Below are positions 1-6,448 of a stretch of 13,349 bases of DNA, piece after piece (positions within the stretch are counted from its first letter, which is position 1; each line of letters begins with the position of its first letter). This stretch comes from DAOTTX01 sp034437515. Lineage in GTDB: Bacteria; Chloroflexota; Anaerolineae; Aggregatilineales; Phototrophicaceae. The notes beneath the pieces were generated by a model. That model made no database searches, was not told the origin of the DNA, and saw nothing but the letters and a program-made list of their open reading frames with translations. The stretch is from positions 1 to 13,349 of the forward strand of contig DAOTTX010000341.1 in the NCBI GenBank assembly GCA_034437515.1, written 5' to 3'. Made by a program: the position numbers and the translations under genes.

Positions 1-255
1 CATCTGTTGGTATCGGTGCCGCCGAACCTGGCGGTGAGTGAGTTGGTGCAGCGCTTGAAAGGACGCAGCAGTCGGCGGATGCTGGAAGCGTTTGGGGAGT
101 TGAGCCGCCAATTCTGGGGACGGCATCTGTGGGCACGCGGCTACTTTGCCGTGACGACAGGAAATGTAATGGATGAGATTATCAAGCAGTACATCGAAGC
201 GCAGGGCGATTTACCGCCCGAAGATGACGGGACTTTCAATATTGGCGAGCCGTGA
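1..255 (+). CDS. tnpA: IS200/IS605-family transposase TnpA, 3' part only
   Basis: The reading frame is open from base 1 and its start lies outside the window. It begins with HLLVSVPP, which matches the segment just after the HUH motif of Y1 transposases; the first His is probably the second His of HUH. It continues with VQRLKGRSSRRML and LWARGYFAVTTGN, both typical of IS200-type TnpA. The catalytic tyrosine is probably the Y in IKQYIEAQ, about 20 residues before the stop. In the known family this single-domain HUH nuclease acts as a dimer and moves single-stranded copies of the element by cutting next to subterminal hairpins. Two hairpins lie directly downstream (263-304), as expected at an IS right end. 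No TnpB is seen within the window. The visible part looks intact, so the element may be complete beyond the left edge. Confidence 0.87.
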   Translation, partial: HLLVSVPPNLAVSELVQRLKGRSSRRMLEAFGELSRQFWGRHLWARGYFAVTTGNVMDEIIKQYIEAQGDLPPEDDGTFNIGEP

Positions 256-262
256 GCTTCAG

Positions 263-277
263 GCGACTTTCAGTCGC
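263..277. repeat. Perfect hairpin downstream of tnpA
   Basis: GCGACT (263-268), loop TTC, AGTCGC (272-277): a perfect 6-bp stem followed by CTTT, 8 bases past the tnpA stop. It could be a transcript end signal for tnpA or part of the IS right end. The T-run is short, so neither role is proven. Confidence 0.6.
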
Positions 278-286
278 TTTCAAAGC

Positions 287-304
287 TACCGCCTTTAGGC
301 GGTA
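287..304. mobile_element. Subterminal hairpin, probable IS200/IS605 right end
   Basis: TACCGCCT and AGGCGGTA form a perfect 8-bp palindrome around TT, 31 bases after the tnpA stop. IS200/IS605 elements carry such an imperfect or perfect hairpin close to each end, and TnpA binds it as single-stranded DNA. The exact cleavage site, and so the element's last base (probably between about 305 and 330), cannot be fixed without an empty site. Confidence 0.65.
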
Positions 305-321
305 TGTAGTTTACTTGCAAA

Positions 322-360
322 CAATCATCGTTCGATTGAACTTTGAGTGGCAGATGATTG
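322..360. repeat. 8-bp inverted repeat upstream of gnd
   Basis: CAATCATC (322-329) and GATGATTG (353-360) are exact reverse complements separated by 23 bases. It lies between the presumed IS end and gnd. A weak promoter-like pair, TTGAAC (336-341) and GATATT (360-365) with an 18-base spacer, falls in the same place, so this could be an operator for gnd, part of the IS end, or chance. Confidence 0.35.
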
Positions 361-499
361 ATATTCTACGGGTCGAAAGTACTATATCTGCGTAAACAGC
401 GGCATTAGATTTACCGAAACATTCACCGAAGGTGCCATATCAATTATCTCGACCATCCCCTAAGCTAAGTCTTTATCCATTGATAAAGAAGGGATAGCG

Positions 500-1912
500 A
501 TGATGCGTGAATGCGATATTGGGGTGTATGGTCTGGCAGTTATGGGGCAAAATCTCGCCCTGAACATAGCGGATAACGACTTCAAAGTCGCCGTCTATAA
601 TCGGACTGGATCGAAAACGGAAAAATTCGCCGAAGAAAAGATCGGTGATAAGCCGATCCAGGCAACTTACGAGCTTGAGGCGTTCGTCGGTGCGATCCAA
701 AAACCGCGTGTTGTTCTGTTGATCGTCAAAGCCGGTGACGCCGTTGATGCGGTTATAGATAACCTCAAGCCCCATCTCGAAGCTGAGGACATCATCATCG
801 ACGGTGGCAATTCTCATTACGCGGATACCGAACGCCGCGCCGCCGCACTCGCTGAAGCGGGCATCCAGTACGTCGGTATGGGTATCTCTGGTGGTGAAGA
901 CGGTGCGCGATATGGCCCAAGCCTCATGCCGGGTGGTTCCGCCGATGCTTACGAGCGCATACAGCCGATCATGGAAGCCGTCGCGGCAGATGTCGATGGT
1001 GAGCCATGTGTGGCTTATCTCGGTGAACGTGGTGCCGGACACTACGTCAAGATGGTACACAACGGCATCGAATACGGCATTATGCAAGCTATCGCCGAAG
1101 TGTACGATCTGCTCAAACGTGGCGCGGGGATGGCACCGGATGAGATTAGTTCGGTCTTCCAACGCTGGAATAATGGCATACTGTCTTCATTTCTCATGGA
1201 AATTTCCTGGCGTATTCTGGCTCATCTCGATCCCGAAACTCAGCAGCCGCTGATTGACCTCATCGCTGACCGTGCCAAACAAAAAGGCACCGGCAAATGG
1301 ACGACGCAGGACGCACTCGATTTAGGCGTCGCCGTACCGACTATCAGTCAGGCCGTTGAGGCACGGGTGATCTCCGCGTTGAAAGAAGAGCGCGAGAAAG
1401 CCGCAGCGATCTTACAAGGGCCGACCAGCGACTATACCGAAGATCAAGATGCGCTTATCGACATGCTGGAGCAGGCTCTGCTCGCAACAGTAATCTGCTG
1501 CTACGCTCAAGGATTCACCGCGCTGCGTTTCGCCAGCGATGCGTATGACTACGACCTCAACATGGCGGATATTGCACGGATCTGGCGTGATGGCTGCATC
1601 ATCCGGGCGGCGATGTTGGATGATATGCGGGCGGCGTTCGCCCAAGACAACAACCTGCCCAGCCTGATGCTTGCCGATGACTTCACGCAGCGGCTCTCAG
1701 AAAGTCAAAGCGGATGGCGTAATGCCGTACAGCTCGCGGTGCGGCTGGGTATTCCGGTTCCTGCGATGAGCAGCGCCCTGGCCTATTATGACAGTTACCG
1801 CAGTGGACGTTTACCGGCCAATATGATCCAGGCTCAGCGAGATTTCTTCGGCGCACACACGTTTGAACGACTTGATAAAGACGGTACGTTCCACAGCGAA
1901 TGGGGGACTTAA
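500..1912 (+). CDS. gnd: 6-phosphogluconate dehydrogenase, decarboxylating
   Basis: This cytosolic enzyme of the oxidative pentose phosphate pathway converts 6-phosphogluconate and NADP+ to ribulose-5-phosphate, CO2 and NADPH. At 470 residues it matches the usual length (about 468-470). The N-terminal Rossmann domain has GLAVMGQN (11-18) and NRT (34-36). DGGNSHYADTERR lies at 101-113 and GMGISGGEDGARYGPS at 126-141. The active-site stretch HYVKMVHNGIEY contains K184, N188 and E191, the family's catalytic Lys and Glu. The C-terminus GAHTFERLDKDGTFHSEW is typical of the dimer-exchange tail. AGAAGGG at 487-493 serves as ribosome binding site; ATG at 500 and ATG at 503 are both possible, and the second would number the catalytic Lys 183 as in characterised enzymes. 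A cupin gene starts 4 bases after the stop, so the two are probably cotranscribed. No zwf or 6-phosphogluconolactonase is in the window. Confidence 0.98.
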   Translation: MMRECDIGVYGLAVMGQNLALNIADNDFKVAVYNRTGSKTEKFAEEKIGDKPIQATYELEAFVGAIQKPRVVLLIVKAGDAVDAVIDNLKPHLEAEDIIIDGGNSHYADTERRAAALAEAGIQYVGMGISGGEDGARYGPSLMPGGSADAYERIQPIMEAVAADVDGEPCVAYLGERGAGHYVKMVHNGIEYGIMQAIAEVYDLLKRGAGMAPDEISSVFQRWNNGILSSFLMEISWRILAHLDPETQQPLIDLIADRAKQKGTGKWTTQDALDLGVAVPTISQAVEARVISALKEEREKAAAILQGPTSDYTEDQDALIDMLEQALLATVICCYAQGFTALRFASDAYDYDLNMADIARIWRDGCIIRAAMLDDMRAAFAQDNNLPSLMLADDFTQRLSESQSGWRNAVQLAVRLGIPVPAMSSALAYYDSYRSGRLPANMIQAQRDFFGAHTFERLDKDGTFHSEWGT

Positions 1913-1916
1913 ACTG

Positions 1917-2465
1917 ATGGCACAAGACATTCAAACCATGCATTTTGAGGACGACGGACGTATTCCCAACAACCCTCATCTATCACTCGTGCTTTACCGT
2001 GATGCAATTCCCCATGAACACGACCGTACCGCTGCTTGTAAGCGGATGTTCACACAAAACGGTTGGGATGGCATGTGGGTCAACGGCATCTTTCCCTATC
2101 ATCCCTATCACAGCACCGCCCATGAGGTACTCGGTGTGGTCAGCGGCAACGCCGAGGTGAAGTTCGGCGGAGAGCAGGGCGAAACCGTGCGTATACAAAC
2201 CGGAGATGTGGTCGTCATCCCGGCGGGTGTGGGGCATTGTAACCTTGACTCATCGGCGGATTTCCGCGTCGTCGGTGCCTATCCAGAAGGCCAAGATTGG
2301 GACTTACGCAAGGGCGATCCGGATGATCGCCCTGAAGTGCTGGAAAATATCCAATGTGTGCCCTTACCACAACAGGACCCGGTGCAGGGCAAAGACGGTG
2401 TTTTACTCAACCGATGGCAGCCGGCCGATCACCTCAGCGATGGTGATGCCGACCAGACTCGATAA
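1917..2465 (+). CDS. YjlB-type cupin protein, function unknown
   Basis: The product has 182 residues and a single cupin beta-barrel. It starts with HFEDDGRIPNNPHL, a hallmark of the YjlB-like cupins (COG4297 type). Around residues 60-75 it carries YHSTAHEVLGV, where the His pair and Glu fit cupin motif 1 metal ligands. GDVVVIPAGVGH follows, with motif 2 ending in the third His. GAYPEGQDWDLRKG is another family signature. A divalent metal is therefore likely, but no substrate is known for the family. ATG at 1917 is chosen because GGGGGA (1902-1907) lies 9 bases upstream; a TTG at 1863 inside gnd would add 18 residues with no family similarity. The gene follows gnd by 4 bases. Its last 15 or so residues (QPADHLSDGDADQTR), beyond the conserved LLNRW end, are read from sequence that also encodes the C-terminus of pgmB on the other strand. 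Confidence 0.9.
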   Translation: MAQDIQTMHFEDDGRIPNNPHLSLVLYRDAIPHEHDRTAACKRMFTQNGWDGMWVNGIFPYHPYHSTAHEVLGVVSGNAEVKFGGEQGETVRIQTGDVVVIPAGVGHCNLDSSADFRVVGAYPEGQDWDLRKGDPDDRPEVLENIQCVPLPQQDPVQGKDGVLLNRWQPADHLSDGDADQTR

Positions 2466-3056
2466 GACAAGGTGGGCTTGCTGGACTTCTGCATCACCGA
2501 TGCCGATCACGCACATCCCGGCATTATGCGCGGCTGTGATCCCGGCTTCGGCGTCCTCAAAGACGATAACTTCATCGAAGTGCAGCGTCATGCTCCCCGC
2601 CGCCCATAGCAGCAGATCGGGTGCAGGTTTGGTGTTGGCGACGGTATAACCATCACCGATGGCGGTAAAATGTTCGGTCAGGTCGAGCTTTTCTAACACG
2701 GGCTTGGCGTTGCGGCTAGCGGAGGCGACCGCCATCGCATAGCCGCTGGCGCGTGCATCTTCGAGGAATGTGGTTACCCCCGGTTCGCGGTGGTCGGGGG
2801 TCATCTTCGCCATATAAGCATGAAAATAATGATTTTTGCGTGCCATATAATCTTGTGCGACGGTCTCACTGACCGCACGCCCCTTGAGCAGACGGCGTAA
2901 GCTCTCCCGCCGGTCTACGCTGCGTAGGGCCTCGTTATCCTGCCGGGTGAATGGAATGCCTTCTTCCTCGGCAAGCTGCTTCCAAGAAAGATAGTGATAC
3001 TCGGCGGTGTCGGTCAGCACACCATCGAGATCGAAAATTAGTCCTTTGATCGTCAT
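2403..3056 (-). CDS. pgmB: Beta-phosphoglucomutase, HAD superfamily
   Basis: The predicted cytosolic enzyme interconverts beta-glucose-1-phosphate and glucose-6-phosphate through beta-glucose-1,6-bisphosphate. At 217 residues it has the usual length (about 213-221). FDLDGVLTDTAEYH (8-21) holds nucleophile D9 and acid/base D11. The alpha-helical cap has ALRSVDRRESLRRLL with R49. Loop 2 is ASASRNA with S112/S114, K143 lies in NTKPAPD, and the metal-binding FEDAEAG has E167/D168. The spacing agrees with the characterised Lactococcus enzyme. The ribosome binding site AAAAGGGG lies 4 bases before the ATG. In many bacteria pgmB sits beside a GH65 disaccharide phosphorylase; none is here, so its beta-glucose-1-phosphate source must be elsewhere. 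Its 3' end overlaps the cupin gene tail to tail by 63 bp. A related hexose- or polyol-phosphate phosphatase is the alternative, but the cap residues favour the mutase. Confidence 0.9.
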   Translation of the reverse strand: MTIKGLIFDLDGVLTDTAEYHYLSWKQLAEEEGIPFTRQDNEALRSVDRRESLRRLLKGRAVSETVAQDYMARKNHYFHAYMAKMTPDHREPGVTTFLEDARASGYAMAVASASRNAKPVLEKLDLTEHFTAIGDGYTVANTKPAPDLLLWAAGSMTLHFDEVIVFEDAEAGITAAHNAGMCVIGIGDAEVQQAHLVLSSLVGITIAEVIGRLPSVE

Positions 3057-3126
3057 AGTTCCCCTTTTCGTCGATAGTCGAACGCCGTCAGCATATCACA
3101 CCAGTTAAGCAATTGCGCCGCATCGC

Positions 3127-3156
3127 TTGCAACCGGTAGGGCTAGCGACCTATACT
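3127..3156 (+). promoter_or_regulatory. Putative sigma-70-type promoter of the nagB-like operon
   Basis: TTGCAA (3127-3132) and TATACT (3151-3156) are separated by 18 bases in the 132-bp divergent gap between pgmB and the nagB-like gene. The -10 box matches the consensus at 5 of 6 positions and the -35 box at 4 of 6. Transcription would start near 3163, giving a leader of about 25 bases. Confidence 0.5.
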
Positions 3157-3184
3157 CCCTGCAACGCGAAAGAAACGGAGTATA
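3151..3184. promoter_or_regulatory. Inverted repeat joining the -10 box and the ribosome binding site
   Basis: TATACTCC (3151-3158) and GGAGTATA (3177-3184) are perfect 8-bp reverse complements with an 18-base spacer. The left arm contains the proposed -10 box; the right arm contains the GGAG ribosome binding site, 8 bases before ATG 3189. It could be a DNA operator spanning the start site. In any transcript arising further upstream it would form a hairpin hiding the ribosome binding site. Confidence 0.5.
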
Positions 3185-3188
3185 TTCG

Positions 3189-4019
3189 ATGAGCGTAAAC
3201 CGCCGTGATGAAATCCGCACCCTGTTTCAACTGACCCCGCAGCAAGTCATCGACCGGGCCGGGGAGCGTCTGATCGTGTGTGAAGACATCGACGTATTGC
3301 ACCAGCGCATGGCGTCAGACATCGCCGATGTGCTACGGCGTGACGACACGGTCAGTCTCATCTTGCCGGTTGGCCCGACCGGGCAGTATCCGCTGCTAAC
3401 GGAGACACTCAACCGTGAAAACATCTCGCTAGAGAAACACTGGTTATTCTTCATGGATGAATACTGTGACGAACGCGGGCAAGTGGTCGATGAAAGCCAC
3501 CCGCTGAGCTTCAAAGCAGCGGCGGAGTCGTTGTTCTTCGAACGCCTGACTGTCCCCGTAGATCGTGCGCGTGTGATCTTCCCTGATGAGCATAACATCG
3601 CCGCACTCGCCGACCAAATCGACGCGCTCGGCGGTATCGACGTGTGCTTTGGTGGAATCGGCATTCACGGTCACGTCGCGTTCAACGAGCCGGAGCCGGG
3701 CGTGCGTGACTCGACATGCCGCAAAGTCCGTCTCAACGACTTCACGGTGACGATCAACGCGGTGCGTGCCGGGGTCGGCGGCAATCTGGAAGGCTTCCCG
3801 CGTGAGGCGTACACACTGGGGATGCGGCAAATCCTTAATGCGGGGCAGATCCGTCTTTACTGCCGCAACGGGATCGGGTTCGACTGGGCGAACACCGTAC
3901 TGCGATTGGCGCTGTTCGGGCAACCCGGTGACGACTACCCGGTGACCCACATCCGTGACCGCGACCACGTCATCATCACTGACCGGGACACGCTGGCGTC
4001 ACCACGTCATATGCTATGA
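3189..4019 (+). CDS. Atypical NagB-like sugar-phosphate isomerase/deaminase
   Basis: The 276-residue protein belongs to the glucosamine-6-phosphate deaminase/6-phosphogluconolactonase fold (COG0363). LPVGPTGQYPLL (59-70) is the phosphate-binding strand-loop, FFMDEYCDE (87-95) holds D90, equivalent to the catalytic D72 of E. coli NagB, and FGGIGIHGHVAFNEP (154-168) is the second active-site loop. In NagB that loop reads GNDGH...FNEP, with the catalytic Asp before the Gly; here H160 replaces it, while H162 and E167 remain. The Lys of NagB's GSQKA loop also appears absent (RNGIGFD). The family is clear but deamination of glucosamine-6-phosphate is doubtful; it may isomerise another sugar phosphate. 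It is not a typical 6-phosphogluconolactonase. ACGGAG (3175-3180) precedes ATG 3189 by 8 bases. A deacetylase gene follows by 18 bp, which suggests an operon for an N-acetylated sugar. Confidence 0.8.
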   Translation: MSVNRRDEIRTLFQLTPQQVIDRAGERLIVCEDIDVLHQRMASDIADVLRRDDTVSLILPVGPTGQYPLLTETLNRENISLEKHWLFFMDEYCDERGQVVDESHPLSFKAAAESLFFERLTVPVDRARVIFPDEHNIAALADQIDALGGIDVCFGGIGIHGHVAFNEPEPGVRDSTCRKVRLNDFTVTINAVRAGVGGNLEGFPREAYTLGMRQILNAGQIRLYCRNGIGFDWANTVLRLALFGQPGDDYPVTHIRDRDHVIITDRDTLASPRHML

Positions 4020-4037
4020 GCCGACAAAGGACTTACA

Positions 4038-4847
4038 ATGCAAAAGAAAATCATCATCCGCGACGATGACACCAGCTTTTACACCACACCGAACCATCTT
4101 GAAGCGGTGTACGGTCGCTTATGGGCGGCGGGGGTGCCGGTGTGTCTGGCAGTGGTGCCCAACGTCGCCGCCGATGTGCATGTGATGAATCGTGAGGGGC
4201 AGCCGTTCGATCCTGGTATCCCGGTGGATTATCGCGGACGAGACGGGACTTTCCCGCTGACGGAAAACCCGGAGATGTGTCACTTCCTGAATGATCTGGC
4301 GCGTGAGGGGCTGGTCGAGATTTGTCATCATGGCTATATGCACACCCATAACGAGTTTCTGACATCAGACGTTGAAACAATCATGCAAAAGCTCAACGAC
4401 GGTTACGGCATACTCAAAGACGCGCTGCCGGACGCGGCGATTACGACGTTCATCGCACCCTACGATCAGATTTCCAGACCCGCGCTGCAAGCGATCTTCG
4501 ACTTCGGCTATGACGTATGTAGCCTCACGGAAAGTTTAGTCGACATCCTCGAAGCCGGCCAGCTGTGCCAATATACGACACATCAGAGCAGGCAGATTTT
4601 CGCCTGTGACGAATATCTTTTTACACATCGTGATGACCCGGATGGGGGCTTGCAACTTGCTCGTCGCTATCTCGAAAGCGAGGACTTACTTATCCTCACC
4701 AATCACTATTGGATGTTTTTCTACGATTGGCAATCAAAAGGCAACGCACTGATGACCGCCTGGCAGACGTTTGTCGATGATTTGCTCGCGATTGGCACCA
4801 GACCAACCACATTCACATCATCATACCCATCGTCTGAGCCGCTTTAG
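4038..4847 (+). CDS. NodB-like polysaccharide deacetylase family protein
   Basis: The 269-residue protein has the features of the metal-dependent CE4/NodB-like or DUF2334-like deacetylase fold. IIIRDDD (5-11) supplies the catalytic/metal Asp pair near the first strand. VCLAVVPN (35-42) is the second strand, EICHHGYMH (94-102) carries the metal His residues H98 and H102, TFIAPYDQIS (137-146) is the substrate-groove loop, and LTNHYW (220-225) gives a late His. There is no signal peptide, so it acts in the cytoplasm, unlike cell-wall deacetylases; a small soluble substrate is more likely than a polymer. AAAGGA (4026-4031) lies 6 bases before the ATG, and the gap to the nagB-like gene is only 18 bp. 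Together they could replace a NagA/NagB pair: remove an acetyl group, then convert the amino sugar. That role is inference; the substrate is unknown. Confidence 0.75.
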   Translation: MQKKIIIRDDDTSFYTTPNHLEAVYGRLWAAGVPVCLAVVPNVAADVHVMNREGQPFDPGIPVDYRGRDGTFPLTENPEMCHFLNDLAREGLVEICHHGYMHTHNEFLTSDVETIMQKLNDGYGILKDALPDAAITTFIAPYDQISRPALQAIFDFGYDVCSLTESLVDILEAGQLCQYTTHQSRQIFACDEYLFTHRDDPDGGLQLARRYLESEDLLILTNHYWMFFYDWQSKGNALMTAWQTFVDDLLAIGTRPTTFTSSYPSSEPL

Positions 4848-4876
4848 TAAATGACGGATTATTCATCATTCTTTAA

Positions 4877-4904
4877 TTGACCAGAGGTCATTTAAATGTA
4901 TAAT
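4877..4904 (+). promoter_or_regulatory. Promoter of the SDR/DJ-1 operon
   Basis: TTGACC (4877-4882, 5 of 6 to consensus) and TATAAT (4899-4904, 6 of 6) are separated by 16 bases. The start site would be near 4911, inside the downstream operator, giving a leader of about 50 bases. The -35 box is contained in the upstream operator. This is the best promoter in the window. Confidence 0.78.
4878..4890. promoter_or_regulatory. Palindromic operator 1, overlapping -35
   Basis: TGACC-AGA-GGTCA is a perfect 5-bp inverted repeat with a 3-base centre, preceded by AAT and followed by TTT. It shares its left half AATTGACC and right half GGTCA with operator 2. Size and symmetry fit a dimeric helix-turn-helix repressor such as a TetR-family protein (inference). 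Confidence 0.7.
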
Positions 4905-4917
4905 TGACCTTAGGTCA
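4905..4917. promoter_or_regulatory. Palindromic operator 2, just after -10
   Basis: TGACC-TTA-GGTCA is the second copy of the operator, centred 27 bp from the first. It directly abuts the -10 box and covers the expected transcription start. Two sites bracketing the -10 box would block RNA polymerase when occupied. No candidate regulator gene lies in the window. Confidence 0.7.
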
Positions 4918-4929
4918 GTTAAAAATTAC

Positions 4930-4944
4930 GCACGTTTGGCGTGC
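4930..4944 (+). promoter_or_regulatory. Small leader hairpin before the SDR ribosome binding site
   Basis: GCACG (4930-4934) and CGTGC (4940-4944) form a 5-bp stem one base before the AGAGAGG ribosome binding site (4946-4952). It may stabilise the leader or tune translation; it is short enough to be chance. Confidence 0.3.
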
Positions 4945-4959
4945 TAGAGAGGTTTTCAA

Positions 4960-5736
4960 ATGAACGCACTCATTACAGGGGCATCCGGTGGCATCGGCAA
5001 GGACTTCGCCTATAAGTTCGCCGCAAACGGTTATGGTGTCGTGCTTGTTGCTCGCAGTGAGGACAAGCTCAAATCCATCGCGGATGAGATCGAACATAAG
5101 CACAACGTTCAGGCACACGTTATCCCGATGGATTTGATTGACGGCGATGCACCACAGGCACTCTACGATCAATTGACAGGGCAGGGCATCAGCGTGGATG
5201 TATTGGTCAACAACGCTGGATTTGCCAGTTACGGTCACTTCCACGAACTCGACATGACCAGAGAAATGAACATGATCCAGTTGAACATCGCCACACTGAC
5301 CGCACTTACACGCTTGTTCTTGCCGGGGATGGTCGAGCGGAAGAACGGTAAGGTGCTCAATGTCGCATCGACGGCGGCGTTCCAACCGGGGCCGCTGATG
5401 GCTGTTTACTACGCGACGAAGGCTTATGTGCTGCATTTCTCCGAGGCAATCGCCAACGAACTTAAAGGCACCGGTGTCAACGTAACCGCACTATGTCCTG
5501 GGCCGACGGAAAGCGGATTTCAGGAACGGGCGGCGATGGAAGACTCCAAACTGGTACAAAACGACCTGATGAGCAGCCAGGCGGTGGTCGATGAAGGCTA
5601 TGATGCCCTGATGGACGGTAAGACCGTCGTTATTCCCGGCTTCCAAAACAAGATGCAGACGATGGCTCCGCGCTTCTTGCCGCGTGGCATGGTCACGAAT
5701 ATCGTCCGCAACGTGCAAGATCGCGTAGGACATTAG
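4960..5736 (+). CDS. Short-chain dehydrogenase/reductase (SDR)
   Basis: The 258-residue cytosolic protein is a classical SDR. TGASGGIG (6-13) is the dinucleotide-binding glycine motif, ARS (31-33) after the second strand has an Arg that favours NADPH over NADH, and NNAG (84-87), N109 and the catalytic S137, Y150 and K154 (in VYYATKAY) complete the tetrad. It most resembles the DltE/COG0300 branch of SDRs, which reduce or oxidise assorted carbonyl/alcohol substrates; the exact substrate cannot be read from the sequence. AGAGAGG (4946-4952) lies 7 bases before the ATG. The promoter has two operators, so expression is probably inducible. The stop is only 3 bases from the start of a DJ-1/PfpI gene, so the two are surely cotranscribed, suggesting that both deal with a reactive carbonyl compound. 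Confidence 0.93.
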   Translation: MNALITGASGGIGKDFAYKFAANGYGVVLVARSEDKLKSIADEIEHKHNVQAHVIPMDLIDGDAPQALYDQLTGQGISVDVLVNNAGFASYGHFHELDMTREMNMIQLNIATLTALTRLFLPGMVERKNGKVLNVASTAAFQPGPLMAVYYATKAYVLHFSEAIANELKGTGVNVTALCPGPTESGFQERAAMEDSKLVQNDLMSSQAVVDEGYDALMDGKTVVIPGFQNKMQTMAPRFLPRGMVTNIVRNVQDRVGH

Positions 5737-5739
5737 CAT

Positions 5740-6423
5740 ATGAGCGATAAAATTTTGATCGTGGTCACCAGCCATGACCAATACGATAATCAGAAAGACA
5801 AGACGGGTTACTGGTTGGAAGAAATCACACACTTCTGGCACATCGTCAATGAAGCCGGATATGACGTTGATTTCGTCAGTCCGCAGGGCGGCAAGCCACC
5901 GATGGATCACCGCAGCGGCAGTGAAAACGACGTGATCAATCAGACGTTTCTGGGCGATCCGGTGATGATGGAGAAGTTTAACAACATGCCCACACCGGAT
6001 GAGGTTGATCCGGCGGACTACATTGCCATCTATTATGCCGGTGGACACGGTACCATGTGGGATTTTCCGCAGGATAGTAAGCTGGCGCAAATCGCCTCCG
6101 CGATCTACATGCAGGGCGGGACGGTCACTGCTGTATGTCACGGTGTTGCAGGGTTGCTGAACATCACCTTACCGGACGGTCGCCATTTGATTGACGCGCA
6201 ACCGGTGACGGGCTTCAGCACGCTGGAAGAACGGATCATCCGCAAAAAGGACAAGGTGCCGTATCTGCTGGAAGACGAACTTAAAGCACGCGGCGCGGAT
6301 TATCACAAGGCGCTGCTGCCTTACATGCCTTACGTGCAGGTCGGTGATCGACTGCTGACCGGACAGAATCCCCAATCCACGAAAAAACTTGCCGAGGCAT
6401 TTGTGGCACACATGCGCTCGTGA
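5740..6423 (+). CDS. DJ-1/PfpI family protein, Hsp31-like glyoxalase III candidate
   Basis: The 227-residue protein has the class I glutamine-amidotransferase-like fold. TGYWLEEITHFWHI (22-35) carries the conserved Glu (E27/E28) that contacts the active-site Cys. VDFVSPQGGKPPMD (43-56) is typical of the Hsp31-like branch, YYAGGHGTMWDFP (98-110) is the oxyanion region, and AVCHGVAGLL (131-140) is the nucleophile elbow with C133 and H134. Characterised relatives convert methylglyoxal to D-lactate without glutathione, and chaperone or deglycase activity is also claimed for them. It begins 3 bases after the SDR stop; AGGA (5727-5730), inside the SDR gene, is its ribosome binding site, so translation is probably coupled. 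The operator-controlled promoter upstream fits induction by an electrophile. No terminator is obvious after the stop; remnant sequence begins at once. Confidence 0.9.
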   Translation: MSDKILIVVTSHDQYDNQKDKTGYWLEEITHFWHIVNEAGYDVDFVSPQGGKPPMDHRSGSENDVINQTFLGDPVMMEKFNNMPTPDEVDPADYIAIYYAGGHGTMWDFPQDSKLAQIASAIYMQGGTVTAVCHGVAGLLNITLPDGRHLIDAQPVTGFSTLEERIIRKKDKVPYLLEDELKARGADYHKALLPYMPYVQVGDRLLTGQNPQSTKKLAEAFVAHMRS

Positions 6424-6448
6424 TTACACATCGTACGGTGCGCCGCAG

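Noticed and set aside
473..1162. Long - strand open frame (229 codons) across gnd
   Set aside because: It lies antisense to a gene with unambiguous 6-phosphogluconate dehydrogenase motifs and reads as an out-of-frame shadow with no domain pattern.
1863..1916. Upstream TTG start for the cupin gene, inside gnd
   Set aside because: It adds 18 residues translated from the gnd 3' end in another frame, has no similarity to the family, and ATG 1917 has a good ribosome binding site.
3189..4019. 6-phosphogluconolactonase to complete the pathway with gnd
   Set aside because: The same fold covers both, but the FNEP loop and MDEY motif are of NagB type, and the lactonase-type DGHxxSLFP signature is absent.
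4848..4876. Terminator after the deacetylase gene
   Set aside because: AATGA and TCATT can pair, but the stem is weak and AT-rich with only a short CTTT after it.
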